Source: Bacteroidales bacterium (GTDB lineage Bacteria; Bacteroidota; Bacteroidia; Bacteroidales; JAAUTT01). Taken from it: a DNA stretch of 5,507 bases. Position numbers and translations under genes: made by a program. Numbering within the stretch: position 1 is the stretch's first letter; every line of letters starts with the position of its first letter. The DNA lies in assembly GCA_025350365.1 (NCBI GenBank), contig JANXXY010000347.1:1-5507 (forward strand). The letters are read 5' to 3'. Under the pieces are notes generated by a model. It was not told the origin of the DNA and ran no database searches. It was given only the letters and a program-made list of their open reading frames with translations. Below, in pieces: positions 1-5,507 of the stretch.

Positions 1-2219
1 TGAAAGATAGTGGAATAACAGAATCAGATTTGCGTAAGGCAATTAATGAGCTCCGGAAAGGCTCGAAAGTAAACAGTCAGACCAGCGAAGATACCTATAA
101 TTCCCTCAATCGTTATGCGATCAACCTAAATGAAATGGCTCGTAACGGAAAACTCGATCCGGTGATTGGCCGCGACGAAGAGATTCGAAGGGTGCTTCAA
201 ATTCTTTCGCGACGTACAAAAAATAATCCGATACTGATAGGCGAACCAGGTGTGGGCAAAACTGCTATTGCCGAAGGATTAGCAGACAGAATCGTAAAAG
301 GAGATGTTCCCGAAAACCTAAAATCGAAACAGATTTTTTCACTTGATATGGGTGCATTGATTGCTGGAGCAAAATATAAAGGCGAATTTGAAGAACGATT
401 AAAAGCTGTTATTAAGGAAGTAGTTGAGTCGAATGGAGACGTGGTGTTATTTATTGATGAGATACATACATTGGTTGGAGCAGGTAAGAGCGAAGGAGCT
501 TTGGATGCGGCCAATATACTAAAGCCAGCCCTGGCTCGCGGAGAGCTTCGGGCAATTGGTGCTACCACACTTAGCGAATATCAGAAATACTTTGAAAAAG
601 ATAAGGCCTTGGAGCGTCGTTTTCAACAAGTAATGATTGAAGAGCCTGACACTCTGAGCGCTATTTCGATACTTCGTGGTTTGAAGGAACGTTATGAAAA
701 TCACCACAGAGTACGAATCAAAGATGAAGCGATTATTGCTGCTGTTGAACTGTCTCAACGCTACATTACCAATAGGTTTCTTCCTGATAAAGCCATCGAT
801 CTCATTGACGAGGCGGCCTCAAAACTTCGTCTCGAAATGAACTCTGTTCCCGAGGAAATTGATGAGATAGAACGCCGTATTAAACAACTGGAAATTGAGC
901 GTGAAGCAATTAAGCGCGAAGGCGACGATACTAAACTTCGCGAATTAAGCAGAGAGATATCTAACCTCATGGAAGATCGTAATAAGCTGCGTGCCAAGTG
1001 GGAGATAGAGCGTGGGATAATTGATAAAATCCAGAAAAATAAAACAGACATAGAAAGTTTCAAATTCGAGGCTGACCAGGCAGAGCGAAACGGCGAATAT
1101 GGACGTGTTGCCGAGCTCAGGTATGGGCGTATTAAGGATGCAGAAAGCACCATAGTAGAACTTATGGATGAGCTTAAAAAAAGCCAGGCCGATGCCGCAT
1201 TAATAAAAGAAGAAGTTGGTTCAGAAGACATTGCCTATGTGGTTTCGCGTTGGACAGGCATCCCTGTAACCCGAATGCTTCAAAGCGAACGGGAAAAATT
1301 GCTTGATCTCGAAAGTGTGTTGCGTAAACGTGTTGTAGGACAAGAGGAGGCTATTGAAGTGGTTGCCGATGCTGTTCGTCGTAATCGTGCCGGCCTTTCT
1401 GATGCAAAGCGTCCCATTGGGTCGTTTATTTTTCTGGGAACGACAGGAGTTGGTAAAACAGAACTTGCAAGAGCCCTGGCCGAATTTTTATTTAATGACG
1501 AAAACCTGATGACCCGTATCGATATGAGTGAATACCAGGAGCGGCATTCGGTTTCGCGTTTAATTGGCGCGCCTCCCGGATATGTTGGTTACGAGGAGGG
1601 TGGCCAGTTAACCGAGGCCGTTCGACGTAAACCTTATTCGGTAGTACTTTTGGATGAAATTGAAAAGGCTCATCCCGATGTATTTAATATTCTTCTTCAG
1701 GTTCTTGAAGACGGTCGGTTAACCGATAACAAGGGTCGGCTCGTTAATTTTAAGAATACTATTATTATTATGACGTCAAATATCGGATCACACATTATTC
1801 AGGAAAATATGGATGTCATGACTGATAAAAACCATAATGAAATGATGGAGAGAACAAAGATAGACGTAATGGCACTTATGAAACAAACCATAAGACCCGA
1901 ATTTTTGAATAGGGTTGACGAAATTGTCATGTTTTCACCTCTTACCAAAGCTCAGATACGGGAGATTGTTAAAATCCAGTTTATTCATATTCAGAATATG
2001 TTAAAAGAATCGGATATTACTGCCGAACTTACAGAAGATGCTGTGGATTGGATTACAAAATCGGGCTATGATCCTCATTTTGGCGCGCGTCCTGTAAAAC
2101 GTGCCCTTCAAAAACTGGTTTTGAATGAGTTATCGAAGAAAATTCTGGCCGGCACTATTCAAAAAGATCGACCGATTGTTATCGATAGTTTTGGTCAAGA
2201 GTTGGTATTTAGAAATTAA
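1..2219 (+). CDS. clpB: ATP-dependent disaggregase chaperone ClpB (5'-truncated by window edge)
   Basis: ClpB is the cytoplasmic Hsp100 hexamer that, with DnaK/DnaJ/GrpE, threads aggregated proteins through its pore using ATP. The frame is open from base 3 to the TAA at 2217-2219, so the gene starts outside the window. The TTG at 30 is an internal Leu codon, because the nine codons before it read as ClpB linker (KDSGITESD). Visible parts, in order: NBD1 with Walker A GEPGVGKT (240-263), pore-loop KYKGEFEER, Walker B FIDEIH (catalytic Glu at 459-461) and arginine fingers in ERRF; a long charged coiled-coil middle domain (about 850-1200), which separates ClpB from ClpA; SRWTGIPV; NBD2 with GTTGVGKT (1437-1460), pore-loop GYVGYEEGG, LLDEIEKAHPD (Glu at 1656-1658), FLNRVDE finger and sensor-2 GARPVKR. 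Motif positions are offset by 135 from E. coli ClpB as I recall its numbering, so about 125 N-terminal residues (most of the Clp_N domain) are missing. All catalytic residues are present. Promoter and heat-shock control are not visible. Confidence 0.97.
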   Translation, partial: KDSGITESDLRKAINELRKGSKVNSQTSEDTYNSLNRYAINLNEMARNGKLDPVIGRDEEIRRVLQILSRRTKNNPILIGEPGVGKTAIAEGLADRIVKGDVPENLKSKQIFSLDMGALIAGAKYKGEFEERLKAVIKEVVESNGDVVLFIDEIHTLVGAGKSEGALDAANILKPALARGELRAIGATTLSEYQKYFEKDKALERRFQQVMIEEPDTLSAISILRGLKERYENHHRVRIKDEAIIAAVELSQRYITNRFLPDKAIDLIDEAASKLRLEMNSVPEEIDEIERRIKQLEIEREAIKREGDDTKLRELSREISNLMEDRNKLRAKWEIERGIIDKIQKNKTDIESFKFEADQAERNGEYGRVAELRYGRIKDAESTIVELMDELKKSQADAALIKEEVGSEDIAYVVSRWTGIPVTRMLQSEREKLLDLESVLRKRVVGQEEAIEVVADAVRRNRAGLSDAKRPIGSFIFLGTTGVGKTELARALAEFLFNDENLMTRIDMSEYQERHSVSRLIGAPPGYVGYEEGGQLTEAVRRKPYSVVLLDEIEKAHPDVFNILLQVLEDGRLTDNKGRLVNFKNTIIIMTSNIGSHIIQENMDVMTDKNHNEMMERTKIDVMALMKQTIRPEFLNRVDEIVMFSPLTKAQIREIVKIQFIHIQNMLKESDITAELTEDAVDWITKSGYDPHFGARPVKRALQKLVLNELSKKILAGTIQKDRPIVIDSFGQELVFRN

Positions 2220-2230
2220 TGCCGCATAAA

Positions 2231-2267
2231 TTAAAAAATCCCGGATGGTAAACCCGGGATTTTTTAA
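2231..2267. terminator. Bidirectional Rho-independent terminator between clpB and the STAS gene
   Basis: A perfect 14-bp inverted repeat (TTAAAAAATCCCGG at 2231-2244 and CCGGGATTTTTTAA at 2254-2267) encloses a 9-nt loop. The GC-rich stem top is flanked by A6 on one side and T6 on the other, so it reads as an intrinsic terminator in both directions. It begins 11 nt after the clpB stop and sits between convergent genes. It therefore plausibly ends clpB transcription rightward and the STAS transcript leftward. The STAS stop codon (2266-2264) lies within the right arm. Confidence 0.9.
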
Positions 2268-2608
2268 TTAATATTGAAGCTTTTGATGCAATCATCGAGA
2301 TTGCTGTATATTTCAAATACATTATGCAATTGTAAAAGCTTAAAAAGATCCATCACCTCGCTGTTAATATTGCAGATTTTAAAATGTCCATAATTAATAT
2401 TGGCTGTTTTCATAACCGACAAAAAAACGCCGAAACCTGAACTATCAATAAAATTGATTCCTTCGAGGTTTAAAATTAACATGGTGTTTGGACTGTTAAA
2501 CAGATTGTTCAATTGTTCTTTCACAGGTTCAGTAATCATTGCGTTGAATCTGGAAATGTTCTCAAAAGAAGCTACATAGATGTTATTAATTTGTTCAACC
2601 TTTAACAT
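2264..2608 (-). CDS. STAS-domain protein, anti-sigma factor antagonist-like
   Basis: This encodes a 114-residue single STAS domain, the usual size for SpoIIAA/RsbV-type cytoplasmic antagonists. These bind an anti-sigma or switch kinase when unphosphorylated and are released when a conserved Ser is phosphorylated. The signature is MLILNLEGINFIDSSGFGVF: a beta strand followed by the D55-S56-S57-G58 loop. S57 (codon 2440-2438) aligns with the phosphorylated Ser58 of SpoIIAA. The N-terminal strand (VEQINNIYVASF) and the C-terminal helix/strand (MDLFKLLQLHNVFEIYSNLDDCIKSF) complete the fold. The frame is open a further 35 codons upstream to an ATG at 2713, but that extension is hydrophobic and unlike STAS proteins, and it would overlap a promoter-like element. 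I therefore start at the ATG at 2608. No Shine-Dalgarno is visible. The upstream neighbour on the same strand is an Hpt gene. No cognate kinase (HATPase) or PP2C phosphatase lies in the window, so the partner and output are unknown. A role in polarity or envelope signalling rather than sigma control is equally possible. Confidence 0.88.
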   Translation of the reverse strand: MLKVEQINNIYVASFENISRFNAMITEPVKEQLNNLFNSPNTMLILNLEGINFIDSSGFGVFLSVMKTANINYGHFKICNINSEVMDLFKLLQLHNVFEIYSNLDDCIKSFNIN

Positions 2609-2710
2609 GGCGGTTACATTTTTAGGGTAAAATAGTGATAAATTACATTGGTTTAAAAGCAATACCATCCTGAATGGCCGTACTAAAAAATTACTGTAAA
2701 CAAGAAGGCA

Positions 2711-2718
2711 CAAAAATA
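2711..2718 (-). promoter_or_regulatory. Possible Bacteroidota -7 promoter element for the STAS gene
   Basis: Read on the minus strand this is TATTTTTG, an exact match to the Bacteroidota -7 consensus TAnnTTTG. It lies about 100 nt upstream of the STAS start at 2608, inside the 179-nt hpt-STAS gap. No TTG/TTTG -33 element is found about 20 bp upstream, so support rests on one short, AT-rich motif. If real, STAS would be transcribed independently of hpt, and the ATG at 2713 could not be its start. Confidence 0.3.
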
Positions 2719-2787
2719 CAAGGTGCTGGTATTTTATGGTTTCCCTTTATGGGTTCGAGCCTTCGTGTTCATTTTGTAGTTTAAGTG

Positions 2788-3129
2788 TTATAACTTTAAT
2801 AAGCTTTCAGTTAGTTCTGTCATAGCAATTTTGCACTGAGTTACAAAATTGTCGACTAATTGAGGGTAACTTTCCGTGTTTTCATTATCCTTGGTTAACA
2901 ATTCCAGGGATTTTAAATCGGAAGCCAATAAATTCATTCCCATTATTGAAACTGACGATTTTGCTTTATGCGCAAGTTTTCCGAGCGCATAATAATTTTT
3001 ATCGGCCAATAGTTGTGGCATTTCAATGATGTATTCCTGAACTTGTTCATCGAAGATTCCAATCATTTCTTTAATTATTTCGGTATCTCCGCCGGACATG
3101 TTCTTTAAATAGGTCAAATCTGTTATCAT
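2788..3129 (-). CDS. Hpt (histidine phosphotransfer) domain protein
   Basis: This encodes a 113-residue stand-alone Hpt protein, which carries phosphate between receiver domains in a multistep His-Asp phosphorelay in the cytoplasm. The hallmark is LGKLAHKAKSSVSIMGM, where H54 (codon 2970-2968) is the phospho-accepting histidine. It is followed by the usual K-x-K-S-S and small/hydrophobic pattern that packs the four-helix bundle. Helices flank it: about 14-40 (GDTEIIKEMIGIFDEQVQEY), 44-62, 66-80 and 88-111. No kinase, receiver or HATPase region is fused, so it is a shuttle and not a kinase. The ATG at 3129 is the only sensible start and gives a full-length domain. It is divergent from the TPR gene across a 165-bp AT-rich region and precedes the STAS gene on the same strand by 179 nt. 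That spacing is wide for an operon, although the pairing suggests a shared signalling pathway. The cognate hybrid kinase and response regulator are not in the window. Confidence 0.9.
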   Translation of the reverse strand: MITDLTYLKNMSGGDTEIIKEMIGIFDEQVQEYIIEMPQLLADKNYYALGKLAHKAKSSVSIMGMNLLASDLKSLELLTKDNENTESYPQLVDNFVTQCKIAMTELTESLLKL

Positions 3130-3141
3130 GCTATAGAATTA

Positions 3142-3153
3142 AAAATCGATTTT
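3142..3153. repeat. 12-bp palindrome AAAATCGATTTT upstream of hpt
   Basis: This is a perfect 12-bp palindrome centred on CG, located 13 nt upstream of the hpt start codon. Its position would suit an operator or a leader hairpin for hpt. It is short and made mostly of A/T in an AT-rich region, so chance is a real alternative. Confidence 0.3.
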
Positions 3154-3249
3154 AAATATACGCCAAAAATTATATAAATGAAAGATTGGTTTGAGATATT
3201 TGATTTTTTTATAATTTTAATTTTTCATAAAACTCACGAAATCTAATCG

Positions 3250-3262
3250 AAAATTCAATTTT
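3250..3262. repeat. 13-bp odd palindrome AAAATT-C-AATTTT upstream of the TPR gene
   Basis: Six-base arms flank one central C. It lies 16 nt before the candidate -7 element at 3279, roughly where a -33 region or an upstream regulator site would be. It is entirely A/T apart from the centre, so it is weak evidence of an operator. Confidence 0.2.
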
Positions 3263-3278
3263 AGTAAATCTTCTTTAA

Positions 3279-3286
3279 TATATTTG
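3279..3286 (+). promoter_or_regulatory. Candidate Bacteroidota -7 element upstream of the TPR gene
   Basis: TATATTTG matches the TAnnTTTG -7 consensus exactly. It ends only 8 nt before the ATG at 3295 and 14 nt before the alternative ATG at 3301. No TTG/TTTG -33 element is visible at the expected 19-21 bp spacing. If used, transcription would begin at about 3290, giving a leader of only a few nucleotides. In an AT-rich region a chance match is quite possible. Confidence 0.35.
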
Positions 3287-3294
3287 TTAATAAA

Positions 3295-4353
3295 ATGAAC
3301 ATGAAAAAGCTTACTATATTTATTTTCCTGGCCTTATTTTTCATATCTGCCTATACACAGACAACTGAAACTAGCAGTGATGCTGTGTATGAGAACGATA
3401 TTAAGGTAAAAAAACTATACAATCAGGCGTTACAAAGCATTAAAGCCGAAAATTATGCTCAGGCTCAAACATATTTAAATCAGGCAATTGAATTGAATGC
3501 GGGTTTTGGCAATGCATACCTCGAACGTGGTAAAGTTCAATTGCAATTGGATCAACAAGATGCTGCCCTACTTGATTTTAACAATTGCCTGCAACTTAAT
3601 AATAAAGAAGGTGAAGCCTATTATTGCAAGGGGTATCTCTCTTTAGTTCAACATAAATATGATGATGCGATGCAAAACTTTAACGATGCCATTACAAACA
3701 ATTTCACTCTCCCGATTACTTATTATTACAGAGGGGTTGTAAATATGGTAAGGGAGAATTATAGCTCTGCAAACCTTGATTTTACTTATGCTATTGATAA
3801 ACGTAGCAATTTTGTTTACGCATATCATGATCGTGGAGGGTGTAAATTGAAAATGAAAGATTTTAAGGGAGCTCAGGCGGATTACGAAAAAGCTATTCAG
3901 CTTCAACCTAAATTTGCCCTGGCATATAATAATTTAGGAATGGTTAAAGCCGAACAGGGCGATTTTGCCGGAGCAATTGAAGCTTACACGAAAGCCATTG
4001 AGTTAAACCCCGATTTTTTTCTCGCGTATAATAATCGTGGTCAGGCATATTTTCTTTCAGATAACAGGAAAAATGCCATCGACGATTTTTCCAAAGCGCT
4101 TTCTCTTCGTCCCGACTATCTTTCGGCGTTAAATAACCTTGGTGCATCTCAGGTAGAAGAGAAAGATTACAAAACGGCTCTTATTAATTTCAATAAAGCC
4201 ATTGAGTTAAACAGTCAATATGGAACTGCTTACCTAAACAGAGGAAGCTTAAAAGAATCATCGGGTGATCTTCAGGGGGCATATACCGACTGGAAAACAG
4301 CTTCCCAACTTGGCGTAAAAGCAGCGCTGGAATACATGAATGAATACAAATAA
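3295..4353 (+). CDS. Exported tetratricopeptide-repeat protein (nine TPRs)
   Basis: This encodes a 352-residue protein. Residues 1-22 form a signal peptide: basic MNMKK, a hydrophobic core (LTIFIFLALFFI) and a likely SPase I site after SA (A19). There is no lipobox Cys, so the product is probably periplasmic or outer-membrane-associated. After a short linker, residues 39-344 divide into exactly nine uninterrupted 34-residue TPRs, with starts at 39, 73, 107, 141, 175, 209, 243, 277 and 311. Each carries the W/Y-x-x-[LR]-G, A-[IL]-x-[DY]-[FY] and A-I-x-L-x-P/N-type positions; units 5-8 are the most canonical (AYNNLGM, AIEAYTKAIELNPD). No enzyme domain is present, so the role is protein-protein scaffolding with unknown partners. 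The ATG at 3301 (MKKLT) is an alternative start and differs by only two residues; neither start has a Shine-Dalgarno. The next gene begins 23 nt downstream on the same strand and also encodes an exported TPR-bearing protein, so the two are probably co-transcribed and may act together at the envelope. Confidence 0.92.
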   Translation: MNMKKLTIFIFLALFFISAYTQTTETSSDAVYENDIKVKKLYNQALQSIKAENYAQAQTYLNQAIELNAGFGNAYLERGKVQLQLDQQDAALLDFNNCLQLNNKEGEAYYCKGYLSLVQHKYDDAMQNFNDAITNNFTLPITYYYRGVVNMVRENYSSANLDFTYAIDKRSNFVYAYHDRGGCKLKMKDFKGAQADYEKAIQLQPKFALAYNNLGMVKAEQGDFAGAIEAYTKAIELNPDFFLAYNNRGQAYFLSDNRKNAIDDFSKALSLRPDYLSALNNLGASQVEEKDYKTALINFNKAIELNSQYGTAYLNRGSLKESSGDLQGAYTDWKTASQLGVKAALEYMNEYK

Positions 4354-4376
4354 ATTGAATCCTAAATATTCTCAGA

Positions 4377-5507
4377 ATGAGTATTAGAAATATTAGAACC
4401 TTCCTGTTAATAGTTGCTTTTCAATGTATTTTAATAGGTTGGACAAGCGCTCAGTATGAAATTAGGGTTCCCCGGTCGTCCCTCAAAGTTACGCGCGAAG
4501 GTATGCTTGATGCAATACAAAATATTGACGAGGGTGATAACTGGGTTCGTCGCGGCAAAGGTGCTATTCCAAAGGCCATTGAAAGTTATAAAAAGGCCTG
4601 TGGTTATAATAAGAATTGTGCTGAACTCAATTTGAAAATTGCATTATGCTACCTGCGTTCCGACCAGAAATATAAGGCTATTGATTACCTGAAAGCCTCT
4701 TATGAAAAAGATTCAACTGTATATAAAGATATTCTTCTTCTTTTTGGACGGGCATACCAATATAACCTTGAGTTTGACAAAGCCATTGAAAAATATGATG
4801 CCTTTTATAAATTGCTCGGTAGACGTGAGCAGAAAAAAAAGGCTGAAATGATTTATAAATATATCGATGAGTGTAAGGCCGGCAAGGAAATGGTTAGTCA
4901 CCCTAAAAGAGTAGTTTTTCTGAATCTGGGAGATTCCATTAATTCGGCATATGACGATTATAATTCGTTAGTCCTTCACAACGATTCCATGATGTATTTA
5001 ACATCGCGAAGGCCATGGGGCATGAAGCCCAAGCCAGATAAGGTTTATTATATGTATGATGAGAATATTTACCTGTCATATAAAAATGGAGGCAATTGGT
5101 CTAAAGCTGAATATTTGAAAGATGAGGGATTTAACACGAAGAGAAACGAAGCAATTGTTTGGGTTTCGGATGACGGAAATACCCGCTATTTATACGATGG
5201 TTATCGCCACAATGGAGATATTCTTGTATCATATTTCAAAAATGGCAATTGGACACATCCTAAAAAAATCAGGCGAGGCTTTAATACAGATTTGTCTGAA
5301 ACCTCTTTTACTATAACAAAGGATGGAAACACCATTTATTTTGTAAGTAACGATCCACGCAAAAATATTGGAGGAAAAGATATTTATTTATCCCATAGGA
5401 ATAAAAAAGGAAAATGGGATTCTCCGGCAAATTTGGGAACAGTTATCAATACCAAATACGATGAGGAGGCCGTTTCGCTTTCACCTGATGGAAAAGTATT
5501 GTATTTC
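4377..5507 (+). CDS. Exported TPR / PD40 (WD40-like) beta-propeller protein, 3'-truncated by window edge; possibly OmpA-family, PorE-like
   Basis: The frame runs open from ATG 4377 through the last base, giving 377 codons with no stop. The gene continues beyond the window. Residues 1-25 are a signal peptide (MSIRNIR, hydrophobic core, cleavage near TSA|Q). The Cys at 17 is not in a lipobox, so it is not an obvious lipoprotein. Residues about 50-170 are helical and TPR-like (IPKAIESYKKACGYNKNCAE, LKIALCYLRSDQKYKAIDYL, FDKAIEKYDAFYKLLG). From about 178 it becomes beta-rich with repeated propeller blades: NTKRNEAIVWVSDDGNTRYL, NTDLSETSFTITKDGNTIYF, GGKDIYLS, and KYDEEAVSLSPDGKVLYF. The S-x-DG-x-x-[IL]-YF and GG-x-DIY patterns are typical of PD40. 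In Bacteroidota this order is commonly followed by a CarboxypepD_reg domain and a C-terminal OmpA peptidoglycan-binding domain, as in the type IX secretion component PorE. That region lies outside the window, so the PorE link is only a possibility. The start is chosen because it gives a clean signal peptide 23 nt after the preceding TPR gene. There is no Shine-Dalgarno. Confidence 0.85.
   Translation, partial: MSIRNIRTFLLIVAFQCILIGWTSAQYEIRVPRSSLKVTREGMLDAIQNIDEGDNWVRRGKGAIPKAIESYKKACGYNKNCAELNLKIALCYLRSDQKYKAIDYLKASYEKDSTVYKDILLLFGRAYQYNLEFDKAIEKYDAFYKLLGRREQKKKAEMIYKYIDECKAGKEMVSHPKRVVFLNLGDSINSAYDDYNSLVLHNDSMMYLTSRRPWGMKPKPDKVYYMYDENIYLSYKNGGNWSKAEYLKDEGFNTKRNEAIVWVSDDGNTRYLYDGYRHNGDILVSYFKNGNWTHPKKIRRGFNTDLSETSFTITKDGNTIYFVSNDPRKNIGGKDIYLSHRNKKGKWDSPANLGTVINTKYDEEAVSLSPDGKVLYF

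Larger units (their letters stand above)
3130..3294. promoter_or_regulatory. Divergent AT-rich intergenic region with promoters for hpt and the TPR operon
   Basis: This 165-bp non-coding stretch lies between the start codons of two divergent genes, so both must be transcribed from here unless read-through occurs. It is very AT-rich with T and A runs. Toward the plus strand it holds an exact TAnnTTTG -7 element (3279-3286). Toward hpt it holds only a near match (TAATTTTTG, minus strand of 3164-3172, one base too long in the spacer). Two short palindromes occur (3142-3153 and 3250-3262), described separately. No tRNA, riboswitch or terminator hairpin is apparent. Confidence 0.6.

Noticed and set aside
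30..32. TTG as the start codon of clpB
   Set aside because: The frame is open to base 3 and the upstream codons encode the conserved ClpB linker before NBD1, so this is an internal Leu in a gene cut by the window edge.
197..1231. Several minus-strand open frames opposite clpB
   Set aside because: They are Ser/Ile-rich, low-complexity shadows of the highly conserved clpB coding strand.
2609..2713. A 35-residue N-terminal extension of the STAS protein to the ATG at 2713
   Set aside because: The extension is hydrophobic and irregular, lies outside the STAS fold and overlaps a promoter-like element. The ATG at 2608 gives a standard-length domain.
2739..2762. GGTTCGAGCC, resembling a tRNA T-loop, with a small CCC/GGG hairpin
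   Set aside because: The required 5-bp T-stem does not form, and no acceptor, D or anticodon arm is found around it. The hairpin relies on wobble pairs and would not form on the transcribed strand.
3164..3172. TAATTTTTG (minus strand) as an hpt promoter
   Set aside because: It has one base too many between TA and TTTG for the consensus and no TTG at the -33 position. In such AT-rich DNA it is not enough to call as a separate feature.
4713..4901. Minus-strand 62-codon open frame
   Set aside because: It is antisense to the propeller gene and has no recognisable domain; the plus-strand frame has a signal peptide and repeat motifs.
5122..5316. Plus-strand 64-codon open frame
   Set aside because: It is out of frame within the propeller-coding frame, which itself shows clear PD40 motifs through the same bases.
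1..5507. CRISPR arrays, insertion sequences, attachment sites, rRNA/tRNA genes or a phage/defence cassette
   Set aside because: No direct-repeat arrays, transposase motifs, terminal repeats or RNA-gene signatures were seen. Coding content is housekeeping, signalling and envelope genes with consistent composition.

Overview
The window looks like an ordinary chromosomal segment from a member of the Bacteroidota, probably a marine or anaerobic Bacteroidales/Marinilabiliales-type organism. Four things support this. The ClpB sequence has Bacteroidota-style wording (for example FIFLGTTGVGKTELA). Genes lack Shine-Dalgarno sequences. TAnnTTTG-type -7 elements precede two of the genes. An exported TPR protein is followed by an exported TPR plus PD40-propeller protein, a combination typical of this phylum. 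The exact genus cannot be read from the sequence.

Layout, left to right: (1) The 3' five-sixths of clpB (+) enters from the left edge and ends at 2219. It encodes both AAA+ ATPase rings and the middle coiled coil, but the N-terminal substrate domain lies outside the window. (2) A strong bidirectional hairpin terminator (2231-2267) separates clpB from two convergent minus-strand signalling genes. (3) On the minus strand, a histidine phosphotransfer (Hpt) protein (3129-2788) is followed after 179 nt by a STAS-domain anti-sigma-antagonist-like protein (2608-2264). The STAS stop codon lies inside the terminator hairpin. (4) An AT-rich 165-bp divergent intergenic region (3130-3294) must hold the promoters for hpt and the rightward genes. 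(5) On the plus strand, a secreted protein made almost entirely of nine contiguous 34-residue TPRs (3295-4353) is followed 23 nt later by a second exported protein (4377 to beyond the right edge). That protein has N-terminal TPR-like helices and a PD40/WD40-like beta-propeller. Its reading frame is still open at the edge, so it is easily missed by gene callers that require a stop codon.

How the genes may work together: clpB is a stand-alone disaggregase gene that happens to be adjacent. The Hpt and STAS genes are small adaptor proteins for phosphorelay and partner-switching signalling. Their kinases, receivers and phosphatases are not in the window. The two exported TPR proteins probably form a cell-envelope operon. 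The second has the front half of the TPR-propeller-(CarboxypepD_reg)-OmpA architecture seen in Bacteroidota envelope proteins such as PorE, but the diagnostic C-terminus is not visible.

I found no RNA gene, mobile element, CRISPR array or clearly unprecedented system. The points most worth a second look are the orphan Hpt/STAS pair, the unclosed propeller gene, the nine-repeat TPR solenoid and the stop codon buried in the terminator.
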